DNA from: Diphasiastrum complanatum
Taxonomy: Eukaryota; Streptophyta; Lycopodiopsida; Lycopodiales; Lycopodiaceae
Direction of reading: 5' to 3'
Assembly: GCA_029204225.1 (NCBI GenBank)
Contig: CM055096.1
Coordinates: 65,001 to 129,000, forward strand
Length of the DNA stretch: 64,000 nucleotides
Numbering within the stretch: position 1 is the first letter of the stretch; each line of letters starts with the position of its first letter. The notes under the pieces are model-generated. The model was not told the DNA's origin. It made no database searches and saw nothing but the letters and a program-made list of their open reading frames with translations. The translations under genes and the position numbers were made by a program. This document shows, piece by piece, positions 53,461-64,000 of the stretch.

Positions 53461-55824
53461 TCAAAATGTTATGTAAAAATCTTGGCTTTGCCTTCTCAAG
53501 TCAAAACTTTGTTATAGAGCTCATAAAGTTGAGACTAACATAGGTTCTTGTTCAACATTTGTTCCTTTTGGCAAAAGTTAAAAGCATGCACCATATTTGG
53601 CTATGAACTAATTTCATTCACTTAGTTTACATTTATTTTCTCACGTTGCATGCATTATCTTTCGCTTGTGAGGCATACATTAATTTGCCTCACATATGAC
53701 TCAAATGCAATTTATCCTCAAACTAGCTTTGAAGCATTATATGGATGATTTTTTACAAGTTTATGTCGTACAATAAGGTACCTGACTCCGTAGCCATAAT
53801 TTGATTTGTGCAAGAGTTTATTGTTGGTTATGCTTGGACGATGGAACCATTTGGTTAATCATCAATCAACAACTAGAAATTAGGATGACATTCTAGTAGG
53901 TCAACTTGTGATTGTGACATGTACAACTTTACATGGCTTGAATTTTGATTTAAATGATAATAAAGGTAATGACTAGTGACGTCTCACTAGTAAAGTGGCT
54001 TCTCACTAGTAAAGGTAATCACTAATGACTTCTCACTAGTGAAGTTACGGATAAACTATAGCCCATCGAGCTCAAAATTCATAAAATGTTGAAATGACTA
54101 GTTAATATAGATACAACAATGTTGAACATACAAAGGCTTGGCTCAATCATGGGGGAGCTAAAATATGATTGGTGTTTTGATTTGTCTAAAGCATTAGATG
54201 CAACTTGTCTTTTTGATAGTAACTATATATTAGTTTACATATTTCTTTAACAAATCATACAAGACTGGTGTGATCTTGTCATACTTTTCAGTTTAGCGTT
54301 GCAGGTATTCAACCAAACCAAGAAAAATTCATATTCCAAAGTTCATGTTTAACATAAAATCAATATTGATAAGGTGCTTCAAATCAACCTCCTTGAGGAA
54401 GTGAAAAAAAGCTTCTTGTTATGCCTTGCTACTTAGTATTCATTTGACATTGTGATATGCTTGAAAATAAGGTTGATGCATACCTTGCATGTGAGTTCTT
54501 GTAGCAACACTAACTATTGCACAACTTATCTTGATATCACAAGCTTGCTGACCATATAGACAAGAGGCTATTGATCCATATAGAATAGAGCTTATTCCCT
54601 AATAGATCATGAGAAATGTCAAACCGCATTGATCATCCATAGAGGTAATTGCTCCTCAATGGAATTAGCCTTTTCAATTGTGGGAGTTAGATAGAATAGA
54701 TATTGATCAAGTTGACTTGGTAGTTTTGGAATTCTATAGGTATTTAGGATTATGTAGCTTGATATTTTAAAATTTTGGATCATTTACATAGATAAATGAT
54801 CTAATTATAAAAAGTTAGTGATTACACAAGAGATTAATATGTATGAATTTGAGTTAAGAGTGATATGGATCTCTTTCCTCCTGAAATTGTTGGCATATAG
54901 GTATGGAGTCATATTATGGTCAAATACATGATTTGATTATGATATATAACTTTTGGTTCTTTTCAATGTATTTTTTTTTATAAAGTTTTAATCTCTTATC
55001 ATGGGTTTGCTATCTTATATCATCAAGGAAATATACTACTAAATTAAATTTCTTATGATGCTTTTTGGATTTGTGTGAAGGAATGAATAATATCACTAAG
55101 TTTGTTTGTTTTAGATTTGAATGAAATATTTATATACACATATAATTCTAGCTCTCATGAAAATCACAATTTCTTACTTAAAGATTTATGTGTACTTGAA
55201 GTGTTAATAAGCCATTGAAAATTTCGGAGCTACATGATCTTCAATGTCTTGCCTCAAATTGTAAAAGTGTGCTCATTCCATCAAGGAGTAGAGAGTATAA
55301 AGCCTAAAGACAGTCAGATAGAAGTCGAATAACAATCCAATGACCTTTGTGAAAAAATGCCTAGATTGGCAAATCTAGCTCTGTCAAATAATGTAAATAT
55401 GTACATTAGTGGGTCCCACATGTGTGAGGCCAAAGTGCCACATGGTAATCTACTCTAGATCCTACGTTATGTGAGAAATTTCAACAAGTTTAGTCATATT
55501 TTGGTAAATTGTCAATATGAGGCCAAAACTCATTTTAGGACTAGAGATAAACTTTTGAAGTTGTATTAGTTTTAAATACATTCAATAAACACTTTTGAAA
55601 GTGTGGGAAAGTCGGTATTGATTTTGAGAGAGATTCAAATTTGAACTTTGGGTACATTGAATCTAGTCCCAAAATAGTAGGGTTTTTCATATTGGAGGGA
55701 AATCCAAGTAGCAAAGTAGGATTTGGAGCTATTATATATTGTTGTAACTCGCGGAGAAAGGGATCTTCTCTCTTCTCTCTCTCATTTCATCATTATACAT
55801 GGTTCTCTTTGGGTTCTACTACTT
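53461..55824. other. Non-coding DNA, nothing recognised
   Basis: No open frame with a known domain. A short imperfect tandem repeat (TTCTCACTAGT(A/G)AAG units) lies at about 53968-54045. A CACATGTGTGAGGCC word near 55418 resembles the LTR palindromes described for copia H. 55700-55824 may be the edge of an old LTR but no end can be set. Confidence 0.4.
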
Positions 55825-56720
55825 TCTTTTGTAACCTGCGATCGTGTCATGCTTTGTGTCTTTCCTTTTTAGCTGCCAGTGCATGCACAACTAGTAAGCG
55901 TGTTTCACAGAGCTTATGCAGAGCTCCGTGGCATAATTGTAGAGATCTGGATTCATCAAGGCATTGTGTTGCGGCAATCCTCAATGAAGGGACTAAAAAC
56001 TTTACTGGCATTACAACATCCTGACCATATACCAATTGGAATGGCGTTTGATCAATGCTTCCCTTATATGTTGTCCTGAATGCCCACAGAGAAGCATGCA
56101 ACTTGTGTTCCCAATCCGATCTGCTAGCTTCAACTATTTTCGTGAGCATGCTACACAAGATCTTATTGGATGATTATGCTTGCCCATTCACAGATTCCTC
56201 ATTTTTTGTCCCCATTTCTGGTTTTTTTTGACATTTTTTTGGCATTCTTTGGGCTATTTTTGGGTGGGAAACTAAAAAAATTAAAAATTTAATTGCCCCC
56301 AAATTCTTTTGAGAATAAGGCGTACTGGTCCTATGGATCACGGAGAATTCCTCCAACAGGACCTTGATGGTCTCATTGATGAAATGACTCTCGCGATTGT
56401 TGACTATCTCCACCGGGCACCCAAAGCGCACAATGATATTTTCAGAGAGAAACTTGGTAGTGGTCCTAGCATCAGCTACTCTTACTGCCTTGGCTTCGAC
56501 CCACTTGGTGAGGTAGTCGTTGGCCACGATTATGTATCGAGCCTGGGTACTTCTTGCTGCAAAGTGAATTGGACCAATGTAATCCAGTCCCCACTTTTCA
56601 AATGGTGCTTGGTCTAATACCAGGTGTAGATGGTCATAATTCAATCTGGTTGATCTCCTTGCCCTTTGGCACACATCGCATTTTCTTAGATATTCCTCTG
56701 TATCCTTATGAATTGCTGGC
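55825..56720 (-). pseudogene. Gypsy G3 integrase, broken by a 120-bp insertion
   Basis: The left end (about 55825) is where the gypsy match begins. 55847-56158 has the end of the integrase core (WAFRTTYKGSIDQTPFQLVY). 56174-56674 has CQRARRSTRLNYDH, GLDYIGPIHFAAR, DYLTKWVEAKAV and VEIVNNRESHFINET (the second catalytic Asp is changed to Asn: VSD in relatives, VNN here). Between 56187 and 56307 a T/A-rich insertion replaces the YYPxGNGQVE segment with the catalytic Glu. The element is cut at the left, so its ORF-X and 3' LTR are missing. Confidence 0.85.
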
Positions 56721-56734
56721 CACCAGCATATTGA

Positions 56735-57536
56735 TTATAAGATCTTGCAAACTGTAATGTTGGATGCAAAATGGCCTCCACCCATGCCTTCATGTGAAAG
56801 CAAAATGATTTGGGTGGCCTCATGAGGAAGAATACATCGTCGAAGAATCCCATCTTGTCCTCTTCGATACAGTTGGCTGGGAATCAGCTGATAAAGTGTA
56901 GCTTTCGAAATCAATTTATGTTGATCCGCCTTTGGTAGTGATTTGTCTGGTTGGCCCCTCATTAGATATTCAACTATGTCGGCAGCCCAATCCGGTACTG
57001 TGTCTATGTAAAATAAGACAGCATCAGACAGCTCGTCGTGGGGTTGGGTTGTCACCTCCTTTCCTTTGATACACGACACATGATCTGTTTTCCCTTGCGA
57101 ACTACTATCTGAAAATCAAACTCTAACAACAGAAGTAGCCATCAAGTGATTCTCCTTATGTTGCAAGTTTTGTAACGAGATAGAGCAAGGGTTGATGGTC
57201 CGTATAAAAGGCAAAATGAGTGGCCATCACGTAATGCCGAAACTTCTTAACCGCATATATCATTGCCAGTGCTTCTCACTATATGATTGAATAATTCATT
57301 TTTGTATCACTGAGCTATCGGCTTGCAAATAGGACCCGGAAGTCCTTTTTGTGTTCTCTTGGCTGGGTTAAGACTGCTCCAACTACATACTTCGATGCAT
57401 CCGTATGCACATTAAACTCAATGGACCAATTGGGTGGCCCTAAGATTGGTGCTGAAACCAATGCATCCTTAAGTTTTTGGAAAGCCTTTAGGGCTTCCTC
57501 ATTCCAATGTGGATCCGTTGTGAGTTGGGTTGACCT
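56735..57536 (-). pseudogene. Gypsy G3 RNase H
   Basis: 56735-57079 encodes the link to integrase (ADIVEYLMRG, LPHEATQIILLSHEGMGGGHF). 57080-57536 is RNase H with several stops, still recognisable by comparison with 36300-36810. Just beyond 57536 the sequence jumps to the protease region; the RT is absent. Confidence 0.75.
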
Positions 57537-58400
57537 TTACCGCCCATGTGGTTGGGTCGGCCTTTACAGCCTGCTCTTTGTTCTCAAAGGTGAGTTTCCC
57601 CATACCCTAGTTGTGTACTACTTGCGTAGTCCTCAATCATGGTCCTCCCAATAAAACACAGTATGTAGATGGAGATTCAAGTATATCCATTACTACAAAG
57701 GTGATCACAAACTGCATGCCTGCAATTTTTACAAGGATATCAGCAACCACACCCTTCGGTTTTACATAGGATTGATCTGCTAGCTTGATGGCGAATCTTG
57801 CTGGCTTCAATCCCTGTAGACCCCATTGTTGGTACAAAGTAGTGGATATCAAATTAACACCTGATCCTCCATCTACTATTGTTGCCTGATTTCTTGTCTT
57901 TGATTGGCAAGATGATGTTGTGTTCCTCACTCTCCCATGCTACTCCAATGTGGAGGACGTTACTAGTCTCTTCGTAGCCCGTACAGTATATGGGCTCTGG
58001 CGCTACTAGCTCCACGTCCACTTTGGCCCATTTAGCCAAAAGGCTTATAGCTTGTGGCGCAATCCACAGTAATTCCCCAAGGGGTAAGCTAACACGGCTC
58101 GCCAGTAGGCTTGTGAGCCTTTCAGTGCACGGTTCCTCGGGCTCCACCATGTCGAAAAGTGGTTCAATGCGATGCAATCGATCATTCTGATTAGTGTGCA
58201 ATGGTGAGCCCATTTGTGGTTCCCGTTTGTCATTAACAAGAGGTTACATAGGGTTGTCCTTTTCTTGCTCCTTTTCCTCCGCTTGTGCTCTCTGTACCCA
58301 GTGTCATATCTTCTGGTACTGTCTCCTTTCTTTCCTCACATTCGGATATGGCGCTGAAGTTGAGGGTTGGTCATCAGTGACCGATGGTGGTGGTGAGGGA
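57537..58400 (-). pseudogene. Gypsy G3 aspartic protease
   Basis: 57637-57930 carries TIVDGGSGVNLISTTLYQQW with the usual DGGSG active site, then FAIKLADQSYVKPKG and SPSTYCVLLG. 57854-58213 encodes the preceding linker. It is closer to consensus at the active site than G2. Confidence 0.82.
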
Positions 58401-59640
58401 GCCACTTCCTTTCTCTTCTGTGCTCGCGTAAAGGCTAACACAAGGGCATGGAAATGTTGCCTTTCCCGTGGCATCCCCACTAGAACCGTTGCTCGTTGTA
58501 TTGCAATGAAGCTCAATGGTGTGCTAGTCCTATGTCTCAATGGACAATTCTTGAAGCAGTGTCCATAACCGCATTCTAGACAAAAGGATGTATATTGTCC
58601 CTTGTAAGGACATTCAACAATTTTGTGTCCTTCGCCACATGTGTGGCAGTCGTAATGTCTTCCACCTTGACACTAAGTTTGAGCTACATAGGCCGCAATA
58701 TATTCATTTATGGCAGGATTCATATATGGTTCATCAGGCCCATACTATTGCTGCTGGTCAGGTTGAGATGGTACTGGCATCTCTGGTTCTGCTGCTGTCA
58801 AGTTTACATGGGCCACTTGTTGATTAGCTGGTCCCGGTGGCGCAGGTAAGGCCATACATTGTTGACTATTTGGTGCACCATACCTCAGTGTCGCATTTGG
58901 TGCCCCTTGATGATATGGATAAGAAGTCTGATAAGGACCCCTTTTTTGTTGGACAATTCGGGGGTTAAATGGGCAAAATGCCATATCTGCGATGTTGCAT
59001 TGCACAAATTGTTCGTTGTATGGTTTTGTGTGCATAATGAACACCTTACATTTTTGCGATGGAGATACTATAGCTGGTTTTGTTCTGGTAGATTTGGCGT
59101 TGTTGTTACAGCTCCTTGTAAGGCTTTCAGTTTCTGATCAAACTGTGCCGTAAGCTGCTCCATCTATTGATTGTGTAATTTTGTCATCTGTTCCAACAAC
59201 AGTTCTGTGGATAGAGTGGAAGCATTTGATGATGATGATGCTATCGAGAGAGTAGGAGTATGGGTGGATGGATATTCGTCGTCTGATCCCTCATCCTCTT
59301 CCCTGAAAAACCAAGCCTGAGCCACCGCTACTAGTGACATGGGGAACAACATCAACTTCTCTGCAGGTGTCCGATCACCATAGATTTCACAAGCGTTCTC
59401 GTAGATCTGGAGGAAGCGGATGGGATCTGATGATCCGTCATATTTTGGTATCTCCATCCGAGGTGCCCTCCGGACTGCTTGCAAGGGAGCGACAAGTATG
59501 GGTTGACCCTCCTTCTTGCTACTGATCTTCCAAATCTCATATTCATCTGATGGTGGGGTCCAAGATAGTTGGATCTTGCTTGTACAATGGGATGCACTCT
59601 GGATCTTAAAGATCTGATCAATCTAATTGGCCGGAAGTGA
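58304..59640 (-). pseudogene. Gypsy G3 gag with two zinc knuckles and an internal deletion
   Basis: Knuckles at about 58565-58670 (minus strand): CHTCGEGHKIVEC and CLECGYGHCFKNC. The Pro/Gln-rich part lies at 58745-59044. 59164-59484 joins the early capsid (RMEIPKYDGSSDPIRFLQIY, AEKLMLFPMSLVAVAQAWFF) directly to the later REEDEGSDDEYPSTHTPT, with about 310 bp less than G2, so the capsid core is lost. Confidence 0.82.
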
Positions 59641-60796
59641 AAATCAGGCCCCTTACGGTGGTTTTCCTTGATAGCTTTTTGCTCCTTGCACTGATTGACT
59701 TGAGATTTTGATAGTAGCTAGATCTGGTGTAGATCTTTCCACTGATCTAGTCTGTGAGGGTTCTCTGGTGCGAGGGTTGGCTATGCAAGGGTTCTTTAGC
59801 TGTTTTGCAGACAAAAAATCTTGATATCTCTCAGATCATTGGGAAATAACTCTCACAAGGATCAAAGGAGGTGATTCTTGATCTGACTCTAAAAATCTCT
59901 ACGATAGTTAACTCTTGCAAGAAGTGAAAATTTCATTGTTTGCAAGGGGTCAAAACCACTAATTTTGCTTGATCTTCACCAATAATCAGTACTAACTCTC
60001 GCAGGCTTTATCACTAATGGAAATTGTCATTCTGGATCAATTGGAGTGGTCTACGAGAGTTCTCTCTGAATGCCGGATCTTCACTATTTAGTGATTTTTT
60101 AACAGTTAAACCCAATTTTCTGCTCACTAGCTCTCGCAGACTCTTTTGTGTCCTGGTCTCACTGACATGGAACTTTAAAATTCTCTGCGAGGGTTCTTGC
60201 ACACTAGAACTGAAAATTTTAGTGTCTACAAGGGACTTTGGTATTTTCCCCTCTTTTTTTCACTAGGAACTCTCGCACAAGCACTTAGACAATGAACTAA
60301 CTCTCGCAAGTTTCTCTGTGTCATAGTCTCACTGAGATGGAACTTCAGAGGGGTTTGTGAGAGTTCTGGTGAAGACTTGCATTTTTTTTGAAATTTTTAT
60401 GGTTTTTCTCTATATTTTTTTTTTGCAAGCTGCTTCGAACTAACTCTCGCAGACTTCTATGCAGGTCCAGGACAGTACCCTGGAGCTGCTGCCAGTCATG
60501 CGAGGGTTAATTCTCACTAGTTTTGGTGAAAACAAAATATGATGGAAAATTTGGCAGTTTTTCCTTCCAAAATGTAGATTGGTGTGTAATTTTTGGTTTT
60601 TTTACTGGTTGGCTTGGATTTCAAGCCCTTAGAGGCTGTTCAAGGCCTCCTCTATCCTGTCACACCTTTGCTAGCTGTGAACAATCCAAACATAGAAAAA
60701 TATAGAAAACTAACTCTAAACGCCCAAAAATCTACCTAAAACTACTTAAAAAAGCAAGAAATAGCTAAAATGCAGCTATACTAGTTAGTGGAGACC
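59641..60796 (-). mobile_element. Gypsy G3 5' leader
   Basis: From 59756 it matches 3001-4029 and more loosely 40984-42033. It contains the same TGCGAG(A/G)GTT/AACTCTCGCA motif set. The unoccupied target of element B (GCTATACTAGT) lies at about 60774-60784. Confidence 0.8.
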
Positions 60797-60797
60797 T

Positions 60798-60816
60798 ATC
60801 CCTAGCTACGGTGCCA
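60798..60816 (-). other. Decayed tRNA-Asp primer site of gypsy G3
   Basis: Minus strand TGGCACCGTAGCTAGGGAT; the same changes as at 9601-9621, so the decay largely predates the duplication of this region. Confidence 0.7.
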
Positions 60817-60817
60817 C

Positions 60818-61663
60818 TATAGGATTGAAGATCTCACGTAGTAGTAGCCCTCTCGCCTGTCAACAAGGGTTAGAACACTATATAGGTGCCTAACTATGAA
60901 TGGATGCTACTTTTAGATAGTTTTCCACTTATTCTCTAACTCTATCACCACTAATATTGCACACCCCTAATTCTACTCTTCTAAACTAACATTCATCATC
61001 TAGCATCGAGGATATGAAGCTAGTTGTCACACGTAGATTCATTCCCATGAGAGCGATAGCATAGTTCAAATTTCAGCATGAATGGAAGATTCACATCTAA
61101 CTCTACCATTCATAAACCCTAAGCATTAACACTACCCCATTAACACTAGATCCACAATGACGATAACTTACTCTTTCTCTCTCACAAAAAGTATAAAAAC
61201 ATGCAATCCCAATAACAATCAGATCGAACAATTAGCAAAACACAATAAAAGCATGAGAGATGGAGGAAAAGTGATAGAGAGCAAGGACATTCATAAATCC
61301 ATTTCACAAGAGAACCAATCTGCTTTATTGAAATGAAGATATGTACTCGACTTGGTCCATTTTTATAGTAGAGAGAAAGACCCTAGCCTTTGAATCCTAT
61401 TGGTCCATTTCTGCCTCCCTAACTATTCAAATTTAAAAAAAGAGTAACCATCCAAATTGGAGGGAAACCCAACTTTATTCACTAACTTGACATTTAGGCC
61501 CTGCAACATTAAAAGTCCTGCAAAAAGGCCTAAAGTTATTGACTTTCTAATCAATCAAATAACTATGTGATCATCGGGTTGGACTTACACTTGCAAGGAG
61601 CCAAATCCCTCTCACTTATTAACTATGGTTAGGGTTGTCTTGGGATCCGCAAACCCTCCAACA
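60818..61663 (-). repeat. Gypsy G3 LTR (846 bp)
   Basis: It aligns with 9623-10483 throughout (TATAGGATTGAAG to CCCTCCAACA on the plus strand), with small indels near 61350 and 61530. As at the left copy, a primer site adjoins one end and a polypurine tract the other. Confidence 0.88.
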
Positions 61664-61690
61664 GTATCCCCCACCAAAATTGGTGGTGGT
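61664..61690 (-). other. Gypsy polypurine tract
   Basis: Minus strand GGTGGGGGATAC before TGTTGGAGGG, identical in position to 10484. Confidence 0.7.
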
Positions 61691-61878
61691 CCCATGACAC
61701 CTACGAGATGCAGTTATTGTGGGCTTTTATTTGCATCATGTCAAATCTTTATTAAATGATACTGCACCTTCTCCATGAAATCGAGTCAAGCCGTGTTGAA
61801 ATCCAAATTGTGCGGCAAAAAACAATGGTGGGCTCCGGCAATCCACTTTGAAGTTTTCCAGGATGTGAATTAAGATTC

Positions 61879-63803
61879 TTAGGAGCCTCCCATCATTGCG
61901 GTACGGAAATACAATCGAGCCACCGACAGCTGAACCTTTATGCTCTCTGAGGCCACTGGCTTATTTGGATCGAATGTCAAAGGAGGAAGACAATCATCCC
62001 ATTGCGTTGCCACGGATGCCAACAGAGTCAAGTCTTTTGCAAAAAGCGCCGATTGCCTCACTGTCAGATCGGGAGAGGGTATATACTCTCGCTGGTATGC
62101 TTGTAGTGCCCGATGAAAATCGCCTGAAATTTTTCAACTATAAGGTTGGTGGATGATTTGCCAGTTTGTCATATGGATAATAATTTTGTCCATGGCCAAT
62201 CCCAAATCCTTCCACTTATTTCTACATGACATTGGTACATAATATGGATCTACGCGCAATTGGCGCAGGCTGGTCACATAAATCCTAATAGATTTCAAAG
62301 TTTTCTCAAATACTGTAACTCTCTAAGCTGGCTACTCTCCCAATGTGGGTATTTTATCCAATTCCTTGCTGACCTCTATTTCAGAGGTTTTAAACTTAAG
62401 GACCCAACCACCACGCAAGGACTCATGAGGATGTTTCGCTAAAAAACTCTGAATCTGGTCCTCGACGCTGATTGGTCTTCTGAACAATGGTGTGGTCCTT
62501 GATGAAGATAGACTCGGTTGCACTGCTTGTGGAGCTAGCTGTTGTTCTTTAACTTCAGGGGCTCCACCCTGGTCCATGTCCGAATCCAACCCTATAGCCA
62601 TAGGTGTATCAACTTGGTGTGGAGGGGAGAATTACGGCATGATCGGAACTTAAATTTGAGGCCCAGCTTCCAACACCTGAGCGGCAGCCTTTTCATATGC
62701 ATTGATGGTTGCTTTAACCTTTTCCAACTCAGTTGATGCTGTACCTTTGAATATGTCAAAGTGCCCTTGGATCCTTGAAGCGCAACTTTGTAGGTTTCAA
62801 CCTTTTTAAACAAATATGCGATCTCCGTCGGAGTGTGATGGGAATGGTAGCCCTAATGGTCATAGACTGTCCACGAGAGGAAGCAGAGGTGAGGGAAGCA
62901 TTAAAGACAGGGGAAATAGGTAGTTTAGTGCAAATAGCAGTAGGGGGTGGAAGTGCAGCTGAGGATGTTTGCCTAGTACGACGTCGTGACGCGGAACGCG
63001 AGTCAGGAATGATGATCTCGTTGCGTGGAAGACGTCAACTATGTGAGCTGGATGCCTGATGAGATGACTCGTCCGGTGCTTCTTCGTAGATAGAAAGCAC
63101 GGAATCCATACGAAACCCATGAATTTTGTTTTCAAGGTGGGAGGCTACTAGGAGAGATAACAAAGGGCCAGCAGCAAATTTTTGCTTGGTATTCTCTTAA
63201 TGGCTCGTTTGAGCTCTCCAAAAATGGTCTTGAACCAGTTATATGGTTCGAGAGGGGCCTTGACTATCTTGGCATGAGACTCAACTATCTTATGCAAAAT
63301 CTGGGAAGTAATACGGTCTTTTCTGAGGTTGCCAACCATCAAGAAATTGTTAAGGAGCTGAGTTGCGACGTGAATGGCATGATCAATAATGACTTCTAGA
63401 AGGTGGTCGTCATTAGTCCAGTGCAAATCATTCATAATGTCAATATAAGACTTAATAGCCTGTTTGGCTTGCTTATAGTTTGGTGAAGCTTGGGTACCAG
63501 ATGTTATCCCTATGGCAACAAGGCAGTCTCAGTCACGCGCACCTTGTGTGTGGCTCCTTGGAAAGTAATATAAAACTTGGATTTCTCCTCCTTCCAAGTA
63601 TTGAAGGCAAGAGAGATAAAATCCATGTTTATTCTCCCTAAGAAGGCTCTCTTATGAATACCCATTGCAGTAAGCAGAGGCTCCACAAAGGTCATCCACT
63701 GAGTGACCATGCTTGTGCTAGGAAGGATCATGATATCCATTGCAGATGGGACATCATGATGGATAGTATAACGCGACGATTGAGACATATATGTGGAAGA
63801 CAT
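61879..63803 (-). pseudogene. ORF-X, decayed copy 3
   Basis: The start Met is at 63803 (MSSTYMSQSS). It has the same block order as 10781-13429: PSTSMVTQWMTFVEPLLTAM and KFYITFQGATHKVRV (63510-63803), IVESHAKIVKAPLEPYNWFK and LLNNFLMVGNLRKDRI (63148-63435), FRRPISVEDQIQSFLAKHPH (62332-62601), MRQSALFAKDLTLLAS (61879-62061). A deletion near 62830 removes most of the middle present at 11640-12455 in copy 1. Stops and frameshifts are present. Sequence from 63804 to the window end continues as the post-integrase spacer. Confidence 0.72.
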
Positions 63804-64000
63804 GATGGAAAAGCACAAAAACTGAAAGTTATAGGCACGAGTGTATATCAAAAAATAGTATAGAAAGTTCTGAAGGCTTTGGTCGCTAGAAAAATTGGCA
63901 AGAGCTTCGCTAGCACAAGTGAGGAATTCAGCCAACTTATAAGTGAATTTGGAGGGTCCTTTACACTGAATACTAGTTTGGCTGATCAGTGCTGAACAAA

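Noticed and set aside
53965-54050. Imperfect tandem repeat as a possible satellite or regulatory array
   Set aside because: Only about three short units; too little to claim anything.

Overview
The window is nuclear DNA of a land plant with a large, retrotransposon-filled genome. The evidence is GT-AG introns, plant-type Ty1/copia elements primed by initiator-Met tRNA (TGGTATCAGAGC), Ty3/gypsy elements primed by tRNA-Asp (TGGCGCCGTTGCCGGGGA), and two plant gene families (NPF transporter, 2-oxoglutarate dioxygenase). I cannot name the species. Only one cellular gene looks intact; about three quarters of the window is nested LTR retrotransposons.

Layout, left to right. 1-1392: the 3' end of an autonomous copia element (element A: RT/RNase H plus 3' LTR). 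1393-3000: another copia LTR (element H), PBS and leader. 3001-4029 and 9584-14290: leader, primer site, LTR and downstream extra gene of minus-strand gypsy elements, split by a 5.55-kb insertion at 4030-9583 (element B). B has 647-bp LTRs that differ at about two bases, a perfect TACTA target duplication, PBS, PPT and one intact gag-like gene, but no protease, integrase or RT. It is a young gag-only non-autonomous element related to A. 14290-17154: a gypsy element reduced to half an RT, RNase H and integrase (G1). 17155-18143: a copia protease/pre-integrase fragment (D) that carries a module also found in B. 18144-21500: minus-strand copia pol with its 3' LTR (C'). 22141-25735: a plus-strand copia with C'-type LTR but no RT (C). 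27020-27979: a broken 2-oxoglutarate/Fe(II) dioxygenase gene cut by a minus-strand copia (E, 27980-29643). 29644-30704 and 42800-43252: pieces of copia sequence (F) split by a full-length 12.1-kb gypsy element (G2, 30710-42794) with 5-bp target duplications. 43253-45343: a chimeric copia pol with its LTR (K). 45344-47761: no gene seen. 47762-52821: a four-exon NPF (NRT1/PTR) transporter on the minus strand, with an uninterrupted 630-residue reading frame and a duplicated promoter/5' leader. 53461-55824: no gene seen. 55825-64000: a second, internally deleted gypsy element (G3) joined through one LTR to a further copy of the extra gypsy gene.

How the parts relate. The gypsy elements share the order LTR-PBS-leader-gag-PR-RT-RNase H-INT-extra ORF (ORF-X)-PPT-LTR. 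ORF-X is a conserved multi-block protein with a coiled coil and no function I can assign. The same short motif fills both the 5' leader and the INT/ORF-X spacer of an element, but its sequence differs between families. Among the copia elements, two pairs (A/B and C'/C) look like an element with pol and a non-autonomous relative with matching LTRs. In A/B the LTR is a mosaic: U3 diverged, U5 identical. This is what strand transfer between co-packaged RNAs would leave. The NPF gene is the main host gene. It lacks the ExxE part of the proton-coupling motif and the matching TM4 lysine.
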